Assembly (NCBI RefSeq): GCF_000720635.1 | Contig: NZ_JOCF01000041.1 | Coordinates: 6,440-70,439 of the forward strand | From: Streptomyces sp. NRRL WC-3742 | Lineage (GTDB): Bacteria > Actinomycetota > Actinomycetes > Streptomycetales > Streptomycetaceae | Length of the DNA: 64,000 nucleotides | Direction of reading: 5' to 3' | In this document: positions 17,120 through 26,448 of the stretch, in pieces | How positions within the stretch are numbered: the stretch's first letter is position 1 | Layout: each line of letters begins with the position of its first letter | The notes under the pieces: model-generated | Told to the model about the DNA's origin: nothing | What the model saw: the letters and a program-made list of their open reading frames with translations, nothing else | Database searches by the model: none | Program-made: the position numbers and the translations under genes

Positions 17120-18508
17120 ATGCCTAGCCAGACCGCTCGACGACGCCGCGGCAACGCCCGGGAGGAGGGGTCGCGCCGCGCCGCGCACGCACCGGCTCCG
17201 GCACCCGCCCCCACCTCGCCGCGAAGCCCCGGCGGAGGGCCCGTCAGCGTGCGGGTCAACCCCCGACCCGGGCTGCTCGGCGGCAGGTTGAGGCTCCACC
17301 AGCTCGTCCTGGTCGAGGTCGCCGCCGCCCTCGTCGCCGTCGGCTGGACGATCAGCCGCCCCGTCGCGGCCGGCTTCGGCGCTGTCTCCCTGGTGCTGCT
17401 CCTGATCGCCGTGCTCCGGCTGCGCGGCCGCAGCCTGCCCGAACTGCTGCGGGTGCGCGCCGACCTCAAGTCCCGCCGCCGCCAGGCCCGTACGCTGCTG
17501 CCCCCGGCCGGCACCGACCCGGCCCTGGCTCCCGTCCTGGAGCTCGAACCCGCGCTGCGCACCTGCACCCACGCCACCGAGGCCGACTTCGGCGGCCGCC
17601 CGGTGCGCCGCGAGACCGGCATGGTCGGCGACGGGACGTTCCTCACCTCGGTGCTGCTCGTCCAGGCCAAGGACCAGCCGCTGCGCCCGGTGCGCACCAC
17701 CCTGCCGCTGCCGCTGGACGTGATCTGTTCGGCGCTCACCGTCGACGACATCGCCCTGGAGTCGGTGCAGCTCGTCCAGCACACCCAGCCCGCCCCCGCC
17801 AAGCACCTGCCCGAGCAGTCGCTCGCCGCCCGCGCCTACCGCGAACTGCCCGACGGCACCGCCACCCCCGGGCTGCGGCTCACCTGGATCGCCCTCAAGC
17901 TCGACCCGGAACGCGCCGCCGCGGCCGTACGGGCCAGGGGCGGCGGCGAGGAGGGCGCCCGCAAGGCCCTCCAGCGGGTGACCGACCAGCTCGCCGGGCG
18001 GCTCAACAGCTCCGGGTTCAACGCGACCGTGCTCGACGAACGCGAGCTCATCGCCGCCCTGGCCATCTCCACCTGCGCCAACCCGATCGCCGTCGCCGGC
18101 CGCCGGGGCACCGGCAGCGGCGGCGGCACCACCCGCCGCACCCAGGAGGGCAACCGCTTCTGGCGCATCGACGACCGCTGGCACAGCACCTACTGGATCT
18201 CCCGCTGGCCGCAGCTGGGCCGCCCCAACGGCGCCCCCGGCCGGATCGGCGCCCCGGACCTCGTCAACCTGATGACCGGCTCCCCCGCGCTGGCCAGCAC
18301 CTTCAGCCTCACCGCCGGACACGGCACCGGCGGCTCGGTGACGGTCAGCGGGCACCTGCGGGTGACCGGGCGCAACGAGGACGAGATCGGGGAGCTCGGC
18401 CGCCAGGTGGAGACCAGGGCGCAGAGCGCGGGCCTGGGCCTCCTCCGGCTCGACCTGGAGCAGGCCCCCGGCATGCTCGCCACCCTGCCGCTGGGAGGAA
18501 CGTCCTGA
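17120..18508 (+). CDS. eccE: Type VII secretion protein EccE
   Basis: A 462-residue protein with a basic, Pro/Ala-rich N-terminus (about 1-55). Two close membrane helices lie at about 58-100 (LVLVEVAAALVAVGW and AVSLVLLLIAVL). A large soluble domain follows, typical of EccE, the peripheral component of the ESX membrane complex. The start is ATG at 17120, where the upstream GGGGG is closer than usual. The stop overlaps the start of the next gene by one base (TGATG), which indicates translational coupling. Confidence 0.85.
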   Translation: MPSQTARRRRGNAREEGSRRAAHAPAPAPAPTSPRSPGGGPVSVRVNPRPGLLGGRLRLHQLVLVEVAAALVAVGWTISRPVAAGFGAVSLVLLLIAVLRLRGRSLPELLRVRADLKSRRRQARTLLPPAGTDPALAPVLELEPALRTCTHATEADFGGRPVRRETGMVGDGTFLTSVLLVQAKDQPLRPVRTTLPLPLDVICSALTVDDIALESVQLVQHTQPAPAKHLPEQSLAARAYRELPDGTATPGLRLTWIALKLDPERAAAAVRARGGGEEGARKALQRVTDQLAGRLNSSGFNATVLDERELIAALAISTCANPIAVAGRRGTGSGGGTTRRTQEGNRFWRIDDRWHSTYWISRWPQLGRPNGAPGRIGAPDLVNLMTGSPALASTFSLTAGHGTGGSVTVSGHLRVTGRNEDEIGELGRQVETRAQSAGLGLLRLDLEQAPGMLATLPLGGTS

Positions 18509-19275
18509 TGGCCTACCAGACCCACCCCTCCCCCGGGCCGACGCCCGGCGCCGAACGCCCCCGCGTACGGCCGCGCGTGCTGCCCGGCTTCGGGCTGCGC
18601 GGCCCGCGCCGCGAGAAGCACGTGCTGGAGGCTTCCGACCTCGCGGCGATGGCCTTCCCCGTCGGCGACGACGGCGTGGTGATCGGCGTCGACCCGCAGG
18701 GCCTGCCCGCCGTGCTCGGCCTCTTCCGCCCCAGCGCGTACGACCTGGTGCTGGTCGGCGGCGTGTGGACGGCGCAGATCATCGCGCTGCGGGCCGCCGC
18801 GATCGGCGCCCGGGTCGCGGTGGAGACCGCCCGCGCCCAGCTGTGGGGCCCGATGGCGCAGGCCGCGGGCGGCGGACAGCCCTGCGTGACGGTCCACCAG
18901 GTCGGGCGGCTCGGCCCGCAGGGCGCCTCCGTCGCCTCGCCGGTGCTGGTCGTACGCGACCTCGGCGCCCGCCCGCCGCGCAGCCGCCTCTCCGCCGCGC
19001 CCTGGCAGACCACCCTGACCCTGCTGCCGTACCTGGGCCCCAACGCGAGCCGGGTCCTCAATGCCGCCGACCTGGTCGGCGTCCAGCGGATCTCCCCGCA
19101 GGAGGCGGAACTGACGGGCCGGGTGCTGTCCCTGCCGCCCGAGGACGTGGCGGCGCTGCCCACCCTCGGCGACGACCTCACCCTGTGGTCCACGCGGATG
19201 CGGCGCCAGTACGTCCGGGCGGTGGCCGGGCAGGCCGAACAGCAGGTGCTCGGCGGGCCGCGACGGATGGACTGA
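18508..19275 (+). CDS. ESX-locus protein of unknown function
   Basis: A 255-residue protein with no signal peptide or clear membrane helix. The first about 45 residues are Pro/Arg-rich, and the rest looks like a soluble alpha/beta domain (for example DGVVIGVDPQGLPAVLGLFR and a later SPVLVVRDLGARPPRSR). The core carries segments reminiscent of the nucleotide-binding-like folds seen in other ESX accessory proteins, but no Walker motif is present. Its start overlaps the eccE stop, so it is almost certainly made together with EccE and probably works in the same secretion complex. No family name can be given with confidence. Confidence 0.75.
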   Translation: MAYQTHPSPGPTPGAERPRVRPRVLPGFGLRGPRREKHVLEASDLAAMAFPVGDDGVVIGVDPQGLPAVLGLFRPSAYDLVLVGGVWTAQIIALRAAAIGARVAVETARAQLWGPMAQAAGGGQPCVTVHQVGRLGPQGASVASPVLVVRDLGARPPRSRLSAAPWQTTLTLLPYLGPNASRVLNAADLVGVQRISPQEAELTGRVLSLPPEDVAALPTLGDDLTLWSTRMRRQYVRAVAGQAEQQVLGGPRRMD

Positions 19276-19383
19276 GCCTCGATCGGGAACACGGGCGCCT
19301 TCTTCCGGGGTTGCCGTACGGCCTAGTCTTTGTTGCGGCAACGGCACCGCTGAACAAGCGGCGGCGAACACGAGGGAGCTCCA

Positions 19384-21654
19384 GTGAGCAGCGATCGGGA
19401 CGGCGTCTACGTCGGCGACAACGCGGCGGAGGACGAGGACGACTGGTCCGACGCGCCCGATTACACTCCCCCGTCCTGGTACGTGCAGACGGATGCCCAG
19501 GGGGGCGGTACGTCGGCTGCGGCTCCCGTGACTCCGGCGACTTCGGCGACTTCGGCGGCGGTTCCGGAGCCTGCTCAGGCTGGGGCTGCGGCTTCGGCTG
19601 CGGCTGTTCCGGCCCCTGCCCCTACCCCGGCTCCGGCGCCCGTTCCCGCGCCCGTGGCGCCGGTGCAGGGCGAGGCGCCGCACGTGCCGTTCCCCACGCC
19701 GCAGCCGCCCGCCGTGCACGCCGAGCCCGCTCTGCCGTCGGCTCCGGTTCCGCCGGCCGTTCCGTCCTCGCCGGTCCCGCCCGTCCCGCCGGTCGCCCAG
19801 GCGCCCGCCCACATCCCGGGGCCCGCCGCCGAGTGGCAGCCGCAGGCCGCCCCGCGCTGGCCGGGCGCGGAGGCGGTGGCCCAGCCGCAGCCCCAGCCGC
19901 AGCCGCAGCCCCAGCCCGTTCCGGGCCCGCAGCCGTACCCGGGCGAGGCCGCCCCGAGCCAGCCGGCCACTCCGCAGACCGTCATGCTGCAGCCCGTCAC
20001 ACCGCAGCCGGTCGCGCCCCAGCCCGTCGCAGCGCAGCCCGTCGCACAGCAGCAGCCCTGGGCCGCGCAGCCGCCCGTCCAGCAGGCCCCGCCGTCGCCG
20101 CAGCCCCCGCAGGTCCCGCAGCCGCAGGCGCAGGCGCCCGTGGACCCGCAGGCCGCGTGGGCCGCCCAGCAGGCGGTCGCCGCCGCGCAGCAGCCGCAGT
20201 CCGTCGCGCCGCCGGTGGACCCGCGCCAGGGCGGCTGGCCCCAGCCCGCCGCCTACCAGCAGCCGGGACAGCCGGCCCAGCCCGGACAGCAGGGCCGGCC
20301 GGAACAGCCGTGGGGCCAGCAGTCCGCAGCCGCCGCCGCGCAGCCCGCCGCGTTCCAGCAGGCCGCCGCCCCGCAGCAGACCGCGCACGGCGCGCCGCTC
20401 GGCTACACCGCCGCCGTCGAGCTGTCCTCGGACCGGCTGCTGCGCAGCCAGCCCAAGCAGCAGCGCCAGCAGCCCCGCTTCCAGTTCGGCGGCAAGGCCG
20501 CGGCGGCCGAGAAGGCCCGCAGGCTGGAGATCATCCGCACCCCGGTGATGAGCTGCTACCGGATCGCCGTGATCAGCCTCAAGGGCGGCGTCGGCAAGAC
20601 CACGACCACCACTGCGCTCGGCGCGACCCTGGCCAGCGAGCGCCAGGACAAGGTGATCGCGATCGACGCCAACCCGGACGCGGGCACGCTCGGCCGCCGG
20701 GTCAAGCGCCAGACCGGCGCGACCATCCGCGACCTGGTGACGGCGATCCCGCACCTGCGCAGCTACATGGACATCCGTCAGTTCACCTCCCAGGACCTCA
20801 ACTCGGGCCTGGAGATCCTGGCGAACGACGTCGACCCGGCCGTCTCGACGACCTTCAACGACTCGGACTACCGCCAGGTGATCGACGTGCTGGGCCGCCA
20901 GTACCCGATCATCCTGACCGACTCCGGCACGGGCCTGCTCTACAGCGCGATGCGCGGGGTGCTGGACCTGGCCGACCAGCTGATCATCGTCTCCACCCCC
21001 AGTGTGGACGGCGCCTCCAGCGCCTCGACCACCCTGGACTGGCTCTCCGCCCACGGCTACGCCGACCTGGTCCAGCGCAGCATCACGGTGGTCTCCGGGG
21101 TGCGCGAGACCAGCAAGCTGATCAAGGTCGAGGACATCGTCGCGCACTTCCAGACCCGCTGCCGGGGCGTCGTGGTGGTGCCCTTCGACGAGAGCCTGGC
21201 GGCCGGCGCCGAGGTCAACCTCGACATGATGCGGCCGAAGGTCCGCGAGGCGTACTTCGAGCTGGCCACCCTGGTCGGCGAGGACATCGTCCGCGCCCAG
21301 CAGGCGGCCGCCCAGCAGCCCAGCTGGCAGCAGCAGGCCCAGACGGCCCCGCAGCCCTACGCCGACCCGCAGCAGCAGCCCGTGCCGCCCGGTGCGCCCT
21401 GGGGGCAGCAGCCCGGCCAGGCGGCGCCCCAGCCCGGCTACGCCTGGCCGCAGCCGCAGCCGCAGCCGCAGCAGCCCCAACCGCAGCAGCAGGCGCCCGC
21501 GCCGCAGAGCACACCGCGGCCGGGGATCGACTACGACTGCGTGTATCCCGCCCCCGGCCAGCCCCAGCCGTACGCCGACCCGCAGCAGCAGGCCCCCCAG
21601 CCCCCGCCGCCGCCCGGTTACGGCTACCCGCCGCCGCAGCCTCCCCAGCAGTGA
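19384..21654 (+). CDS. EspI-like ParA/MinD ATPase with Pro/Gln-rich tails
   Basis: A 756-residue protein. Residues about 35-350 are a low-complexity Pro/Gln/Ala-rich region. Residues about 385-640 are a MinD/ParA-type ATPase with a deviant Walker A, KGGVGKT (400-406), an IDAN segment (D428) and LTDSGTG (D513). The C-terminus is again Pro/Gln-rich. The layout matches the EspI-like proteins of ESX loci, where the ATPase is thought to regulate or position secretion. The start is GTG at 19384 with GGGAG upstream. It ends the plus-strand eccE operon and is followed by a long terminator shared with ribF. Confidence 0.85.
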   Translation: MSSDRDGVYVGDNAAEDEDDWSDAPDYTPPSWYVQTDAQGGGTSAAAPVTPATSATSAAVPEPAQAGAAASAAAVPAPAPTPAPAPVPAPVAPVQGEAPHVPFPTPQPPAVHAEPALPSAPVPPAVPSSPVPPVPPVAQAPAHIPGPAAEWQPQAAPRWPGAEAVAQPQPQPQPQPQPVPGPQPYPGEAAPSQPATPQTVMLQPVTPQPVAPQPVAAQPVAQQQPWAAQPPVQQAPPSPQPPQVPQPQAQAPVDPQAAWAAQQAVAAAQQPQSVAPPVDPRQGGWPQPAAYQQPGQPAQPGQQGRPEQPWGQQSAAAAAQPAAFQQAAAPQQTAHGAPLGYTAAVELSSDRLLRSQPKQQRQQPRFQFGGKAAAAEKARRLEIIRTPVMSCYRIAVISLKGGVGKTTTTTALGATLASERQDKVIAIDANPDAGTLGRRVKRQTGATIRDLVTAIPHLRSYMDIRQFTSQDLNSGLEILANDVDPAVSTTFNDSDYRQVIDVLGRQYPIILTDSGTGLLYSAMRGVLDLADQLIIVSTPSVDGASSASTTLDWLSAHGYADLVQRSITVVSGVRETSKLIKVEDIVAHFQTRCRGVVVVPFDESLAAGAEVNLDMMRPKVREAYFELATLVGEDIVRAQQAAAQQPSWQQQAQTAPQPYADPQQQPVPPGAPWGQQPGQAAPQPGYAWPQPQPQPQQPQPQQQAPAPQSTPRPGIDYDCVYPAPGQPQPYADPQQQAPQPPPPPGYGYPPPQPPQQ

Positions 21655-21659
21655 CGAAC

Positions 21660-21703
21660 GGGGAAGGGCCCGCCCGAACATCGCGTTCGGCGGGCCCTTC
21701 CCC
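21660..21703. terminator. Bidirectional terminator
   Basis: A perfect 15-bp outer stem (21660-21674 with 21689-21703; arms begin GGGGAAGGGCCCGCC) encloses a small CGAAC/GTTCG stem. It lies between the convergent EspI-like and ribF genes. Confidence 0.85.
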
Positions 21704-21716
21704 GTGTCACCGGCGC

Positions 21717-22661
21717 TCAGAGGCCGTCCGTCAGCTCCCGGGCGCGCTTGACGTCGTCGGCCATCCGGTCGAGCAGCGCGTCGATGGAGTCGAACTTCTC
21801 CATCCCGCGCAGGTAGGCCAGGAAGTCCACCGCCACGTGCAGCCCGTACAGGTCCAGGCCGACCCGGTCGATGGCGTACGCCTCGACGGTGCGCGCGGTG
21901 CCGTCGAAGGTCGGGTTGGTGCCGACCGAGATCGCGGCGGGCATCCTCTCGCCGTTCGCGGTCAGCCAGCCCGCGTACACGCCGTCCGCCGGGATCGCGC
22001 TGTGCGGCACGGTCTCCACGTTGGCGGTCGGGTAGCCGAGTTCGCGGCCGCGCTGCGCGCCGCGCACCACCTCGCCCTCGACCCGGTGCGGGCGGCCGAG
22101 CACCTCGCCGGCGCCGGCCATGTCCCCGGTCCCGACGAGGCGGCGGATCAGGCTGGAGGAGAACGGCTCGCCGTCGCCCGCGGTGCCGCACACCTGGAGG
22201 TCGACGACCTCGACCTCGAAGTCGTCGGCCCGGCCCAGCTCGGCGAGCAGCGCCACGTCCCCGGCGGCCCGGTGCCCGAAGCGGAAGTTGGGGCCCTCGA
22301 TGACGACCTTGGCGTGCAGCGCGTCCACCAGGACCTGCTGGACGAAGGTCTCCGCGGACTCCTGGGAGAACTCGGTGGTGAAGGGCAGCACCAGCACCGC
22401 GTCCACGCCGAGTTCGGCGATCAGCTCGGCGCGGCGCGGGTGCGGCGCGAGCAGCGGCGGGTGGCTGCCGGGGCGGATGACCTCGCGCGGGTGCGGGTCG
22501 AAGGTCACCACGACCAAGGGCAGGCCCAGTTCGCGGGCCCGTTCGACCGCCCGTCCGATGATCAGCTGATGCCCGCGGTGGACCCCGTCGAACGAACCGA
22601 TGGTGACGACGCCGCGCCCCCAGTCACCGGGGATCTCCTCCAGGCCACGCCAGCGCTGCAC
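21717..22661 (-). CDS. ribF: Bifunctional riboflavin kinase / FAD synthetase
   Basis: A 314-residue RibF. The N-terminal adenylyltransferase domain carries the GxFDGVHxGH nucleotide-binding motif (GSFDGVHRGHQ, about 22-32) and a later SSSLIRRLV. The C-terminal kinase domain has GRELGYPTANV, where the PTAN motif binds Mg-ATP and riboflavin, and GVYAG. The enzyme converts riboflavin to FMN and then FAD. The start is GTG with AGGAG upstream. It is the last gene of the minus-strand run. A 65-base spacer with the tandem octamer CGCTCAAA at 22701-22716 separates it from the pseudo-protease gene. No FMN riboswitch is visible. Confidence 0.96.
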   Translation of the reverse strand: MQRWRGLEEIPGDWGRGVVTIGSFDGVHRGHQLIIGRAVERARELGLPLVVVTFDPHPREVIRPGSHPPLLAPHPRRAELIAELGVDAVLVLPFTTEFSQESAETFVQQVLVDALHAKVVIEGPNFRFGHRAAGDVALLAELGRADDFEVEVVDLQVCGTAGDGEPFSSSLIRRLVGTGDMAGAGEVLGRPHRVEGEVVRGAQRGRELGYPTANVETVPHSAIPADGVYAGWLTANGERMPAAISVGTNPTFDGTARTVEAYAIDRVGLDLYGLHVAVDFLAYLRGMEKFDSIDALLDRMADDVKRARELTDGL

Positions 22662-22726
22662 CCGAGTGCTCCTTGTTCCGTACGGTGCGTACCCTCAGTA
22701 CGCTCAAACGCTCAAAACCCGAACCC

Positions 22727-25700
22727 CTATAGCGTGCCATGCGCCTGCCCCGGCTCCGGCACCGGAATACGGGTTGGGCGCATCACAGGTTCGAGCGGCG
22801 CCCGCTCGGCCTCCGCCGCCGCGTACTGAGGGTCCCGCCCGGCCGCCACGAGGGCCCTCAGCCGGGCCAGCCGGGGGCCGTCGGGCGCGGTCGGGGCGGC
22901 GTCGCGCGGCCAGCGGGCGAGCAGCCGGGCGAAGGCCGCCGAGCGGCCGGCGCAGTGGACCAGCAGCTGGTCCGCGCCCGGCAGGCCCGGAGTCGCCCGG
23001 GCCAGGACGGCGCGCACCCGGGCGGGCTTCTCGGCCGCGCAGTGCTCGGCCAGCCGTTCGACGGCGGCGGTGAGCACCTCCGGGTCCGTCTCGGCGGCGA
23101 GCAGGTCGTCCAGCAGCTCGCAGCGCAGTGCGTCCGCCGCCGGGTCGGCCACCGGGACGGACAGCACCTCGGCGAAAGGCCGACGCACCTCGGGCGTACG
23201 GGCGCCGAGCGCGGCGGCGAGCAGCATCCGCAGTTCCAGCCGGGCGGCCGCTCCCGCTCCCCCGCCGGCCAGTCGGCGGCCGAGGTAGTCGAGGGCGACG
23301 GGGCCCGCCTGCTCCGGGTGCGCGCGCAGCAGCCGGGCGGCGAGGTCGGCGCCGCGGCGGGCGGTCCTCGGGGCGCGGGTGTCGGCGAGCACCCGCAGCA
23401 CCTCGGGGGCGGCCGGGAGCTCCGCGAACACGGCCAGCACGGGCTCCGGGTCGCTCTCCAGGGCCGGGGCGAGGGCGCGCGGGGTGAGGAAGGCGTCGCC
23501 TCCCGCGCGCAGCAGGGCGAGGGCGGCGGGCAGGTGCTCGGCGCGGGTGTCCGGGTCGCGCACCAGCAGGGCCAGGGCGGCGCCGTGCAGCCCGGGTTCG
23601 TCCTCGCGGGCGAGCAGGGTCAGCGCGGTGTAGCGCAGCAGTTCGGTGCCCGGGCCGCCGGCGTACGGGGCGGTACTCAGGGCGTGCACGGCGGCGGCGA
23701 CGTGCCGTTCGGGCCGCCGGTCGTGGCTCCACCGGTCGACGGCGCGGCAGAGCGCGGAGGGCTCCTCGGCGGCGAGGACGGTGAGCAGGGCGTCCGCCCG
23801 GGGGTGGGCGGCGTCGGCGAGGGCGTCGGCCAACTCGTCCAGGGCCAGGCGGCGGTGGGCGTACAGCAGTTCGTGGGCGAGGTCGGCGGCGCCCTCGTCG
23901 AACCAGGCGCACAGCAGGGGGAAGACCGCGACCGGGGCGGCCCGCAGCCGCTCGGCGACGGCCCGGAGGAAGCCCGGGTCGGCCGTCACCAGGCGCCGCA
24001 GCAGGGCGAGTTCGTCCCCGACGGGGAGGCCGAGGCCCGTCCAGAAGGCCGGGCCGAAGCGGCCGAGGCCGTCGGCGGGCAGCGCCGCGAACCCGCCCGC
24101 CTCGGCGGCGCGTTCGGCGATCCGCTCGGCCAACCGGCCGAGCAGGTCCCGGTGTTGGGCCGGGTCGGGGCTGCCCGCCAGCGCGTCGGCGAGTAACCGG
24201 GCGGCCCACCAGGCGGGTTCGCTGCCCGCCGGTCGCAGCTCCAGGGCGCGGGCGAGCCGGTGCAGCCACGGGTCCAGCGAGTCGGCGCCCCAGGTGTCGG
24301 CGACCCGGGTGAGCGCGGCGGCCACCGGGCCGATCCGGTGCCGGGGCACGGAGTTCGCCCCGGCGCCGGGCCTGATGTCCTCGGCCTCGCCGAGCAGCAG
24401 CCGCAGGGCCGCGTCCAGGTCCAGGTGCAGGCCCTGCAGCCAGTCGGCGAACTCCCCGTGGGCGAACCGGAATCCGGGCCCGGCGGGCACGAACAGGCCC
24501 TCGGCGAGCACGGCCGCGCCCCAGCCGCCCTCGGCGGGGAACAACTCCTCGAAGGCGGCCCGGCCCAACGCCCCGGCCTCCGAGCCGCCGAGCATCCGCC
24601 GGGCCGCCTCGTGCACCCGCCCGGCCACCGCCGCCGCCAGCCGCCGCACCCGGCCGGGCCTCGGCTCGGCCGCCCTGGCGGCGCCCCGGCGGTGGGCGCC
24701 GCGCGTACGGCCGCCGTCGGCCAGGCGCCGGGCCGTGCGCAGGCACAGCAGGTCCAGGTGGGCGGAGAACAGCTCCGCGCGCCGGGCCGCCTCCCCCTGG
24801 ACGCCCTCGGCCCACAGCTCGCCGGCCAGGCGGACGGCCAGCGGGTGCCGGGCGCCGGCCCCCTCCGGACGGCCGGGCGGCAGCCCGTAGCGGCGGCGCA
24901 TCCGCTCGGCCGCCTCGGCGGGCAGCGGGCCCAGCCGCAGCCCGGCCAGGGTGGGCCCGCCGGGGCCGCCGCCGTCCATCCGTACGGTCGGGGCGGCCGC
25001 GAGGTCCCCGTCCCGCGCCGGTTCCTCCTCCCGCGGCAGCCCGGGGCCGGGGCCGCTGCGCCAGGGCCGTTCGGCGAGGCGTTCCCAGGTCTCCTCCCCG
25101 CAGGCCGTCAGCAGCCGGGCGCCGCAGCCGGTCAGCCACTGCCCGGCGCCGTACAGCCGGTCAGCCTCCAGTGGGACGGGGGCCTCCTCGGGGCCGTCCA
25201 GGGCGATCAGCAGCGGCCGTCCGGCGGCGGCGCACAGGGCGGCGGCCGGTTCGGGCGTGGGCGCCGGGACGCCGAGGGCGGCGGCGGCCCCGGCCAGGGC
25301 CCGTTCGACGGGCTCGGCCAGCGAGCGGTCCCCGGCGCGCAGGTCGGCGCCGCGCAGCCACAGGGTGGGCAGGCCCGCGGCGGCCCGGCGCAGGGCGAGC
25401 GCGGCGAGCTCGGTGGAGCGCCCGCTGCCGGGCCCGCCGACCAGCGCGGTGACGGTGGACTCCGGCTCCTCCCCCACCGAGGCGTCCGGCCGGTCCACCC
25501 GGTCGGCGGCCAGGCCCGCCACCCCCGGGGCGGCGGCCAGCTGGGCGGCGGCCAGCCGGAGCACCCCGGCGAGGTTGAGGGCGGCGCCGTACCCGGGCAC
25601 GGCCGCCGCGTTGCGGGCCAGCACCTCCGCCAGCGCCCCGGCGGCGGGCAGCGCGCCGCCCCCGGCGGGCACGGCCGGCAGGGCGCCGCCGTACCGCGGG

Positions 25701-26206
25701 GAGCGCAGCCCGGGCGCGGCCAGGGCCACCACGGCGCCGCTGCGGGCGTCCAGCACCGGCGCCCCGGCGGGCACCTCGACCCCGGCCGACTCCCGTGTGT
25801 TCAGCACCGGCACGTCCAGCAGCAGCACCCCGTCCGAGGCGCCGAGCAGCCCGCAGCGCAGCGCGACCACCCGCTCCCCGTCCCCGGCCGGTACGGGCAG
25901 CAGCACCTCGTGCCCGCCCCCGGCGGCGGCCACCGGCAGCGGCGGCACCGGCAGCCCGCCCTGCGCCTCGGTGCGCAGCAGCGCGAGCCCGTGCGCGGGC
26001 AGCGGCAGGACGGCCTCCGGGCCGAGCACCCGGCTCTGGCCGCCGGGGGTGTGCAGGAGGAGCCGGTCGAGGCCCGCGACGGCCTCGTGGGCGGTCAGCA
26101 CGGTGCCCTGCGGATCGGCGACGAACCCCAGGCCGTGCAGCCGCCCGTTGAGGTCGCAGATGCGGAGCAGATGGCACCCCGGATCGCCCTCGTGCCAGCC
26201 CGGCAT
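22727..26206 (-). CDS. Pseudo-trypsin / P-loop protein with long helical C-terminus
   Basis: A 1159-residue cytoplasmic protein. Residues about 10-200 resemble a trypsin-like fold, but only the catalytic His is kept (TAHEAV, about residue 40). The Asp position reads GLALL (Gly, about 73), and the usual GxSGxPV reads VPAGAPV (Ala for Ser, about 147). A P-loop-like segment follows, GGPGSGRST (about 257-265), with Arg in place of the Walker lysine, then a LLIALDG Walker B-like strand (D near 337). The remaining about 700 residues are Ala/Leu/Arg-rich and look like helical repeats. The architecture recalls STAND-type signalling proteins. The start is ATG at 26206, with AGGGGGA upstream; the frame is open to 26302. 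It lies between truB and ribF. Function unknown. Confidence 0.75.
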   Translation of the reverse strand: MPGWHEGDPGCHLLRICDLNGRLHGLGFVADPQGTVLTAHEAVAGLDRLLLHTPGGQSRVLGPEAVLPLPAHGLALLRTEAQGGLPVPPLPVAAAGGGHEVLLPVPAGDGERVVALRCGLLGASDGVLLLDVPVLNTRESAGVEVPAGAPVLDARSGAVVALAAPGLRSPRYGGALPAVPAGGGALPAAGALAEVLARNAAAVPGYGAALNLAGVLRLAAAQLAAAPGVAGLAADRVDRPDASVGEEPESTVTALVGGPGSGRSTELAALALRRAAAGLPTLWLRGADLRAGDRSLAEPVERALAGAAAALGVPAPTPEPAAALCAAAGRPLLIALDGPEEAPVPLEADRLYGAGQWLTGCGARLLTACGEETWERLAERPWRSGPGPGLPREEEPARDGDLAAAPTVRMDGGGPGGPTLAGLRLGPLPAEAAERMRRRYGLPPGRPEGAGARHPLAVRLAGELWAEGVQGEAARRAELFSAHLDLLCLRTARRLADGGRTRGAHRRGAARAAEPRPGRVRRLAAAVAGRVHEAARRMLGGSEAGALGRAAFEELFPAEGGWGAAVLAEGLFVPAGPGFRFAHGEFADWLQGLHLDLDAALRLLLGEAEDIRPGAGANSVPRHRIGPVAAALTRVADTWGADSLDPWLHRLARALELRPAGSEPAWWAARLLADALAGSPDPAQHRDLLGRLAERIAERAAEAGGFAALPADGLGRFGPAFWTGLGLPVGDELALLRRLVTADPGFLRAVAERLRAAPVAVFPLLCAWFDEGAADLAHELLYAHRRLALDELADALADAAHPRADALLTVLAAEEPSALCRAVDRWSHDRRPERHVAAAVHALSTAPYAGGPGTELLRYTALTLLAREDEPGLHGAALALLVRDPDTRAEHLPAALALLRAGGDAFLTPRALAPALESDPEPVLAVFAELPAAPEVLRVLADTRAPRTARRGADLAARLLRAHPEQAGPVALDYLGRRLAGGGAGAAARLELRMLLAAALGARTPEVRRPFAEVLSVPVADPAADALRCELLDDLLAAETDPEVLTAAVERLAEHCAAEKPARVRAVLARATPGLPGADQLLVHCAGRSAAFARLLARWPRDAAPTAPDGPRLARLRALVAAGRDPQYAAAEAERAPLEPVMRPTRIPVPEPGQAHGTL

Positions 26207-26401
26207 GGCCCGTCCCCCTGTCGCTCGCCCGTCCACCGCCGGGAGCCTGCCCACCGGGAGGGCGGCCCGACCGCGCCTGCGCCGCTCACCACCGGCGTTC
26301 ACCTCGCGCGCTCCCCCGCAGGGGTGAAGGCGCCCCCGGAAACGGCGAGGCCCCGTCCGGCTGATCCCGTCGGATCAGCGCGATCGGCCGGAAACGGCGA
26401 A

Positions 26402-26430
26402 CCCCCGCCGGAAGGATCTTCCGGCGGGGG
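26402..26430 (-). terminator. Terminator downstream of truB
   Basis: A perfect 13-bp stem CCCCCGCCGGAAG / CTTCCGGCGGGGG has a three-base loop (GAT) and lies just after the truB stop. Upstream of it, a 13-base sequence CCGGAAACGGCGA occurs twice (26336-26348 and 26388-26400), flanking a GCTGATCC/GGATCAGC hairpin at 26360-26379. This isolates the truB operon from the pseudo-protease gene. Confidence 0.85.
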
Positions 26431-26448
26431 TCGGGGCCCTGCGACAGC

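Noticed and set aside
18190..22191. 1333-codon minus-strand open frame across the eccE/EspI-like genes and part of ribF
   Set aside because: It lies antisense to genes with clear protein motifs and consists of biased low-complexity sequence.
22662..22726. FMN riboswitch upstream of ribF
   Set aside because: The spacer is only 65 bases and lacks the conserved RFN structure; only short CGCTCAAA repeats are present.
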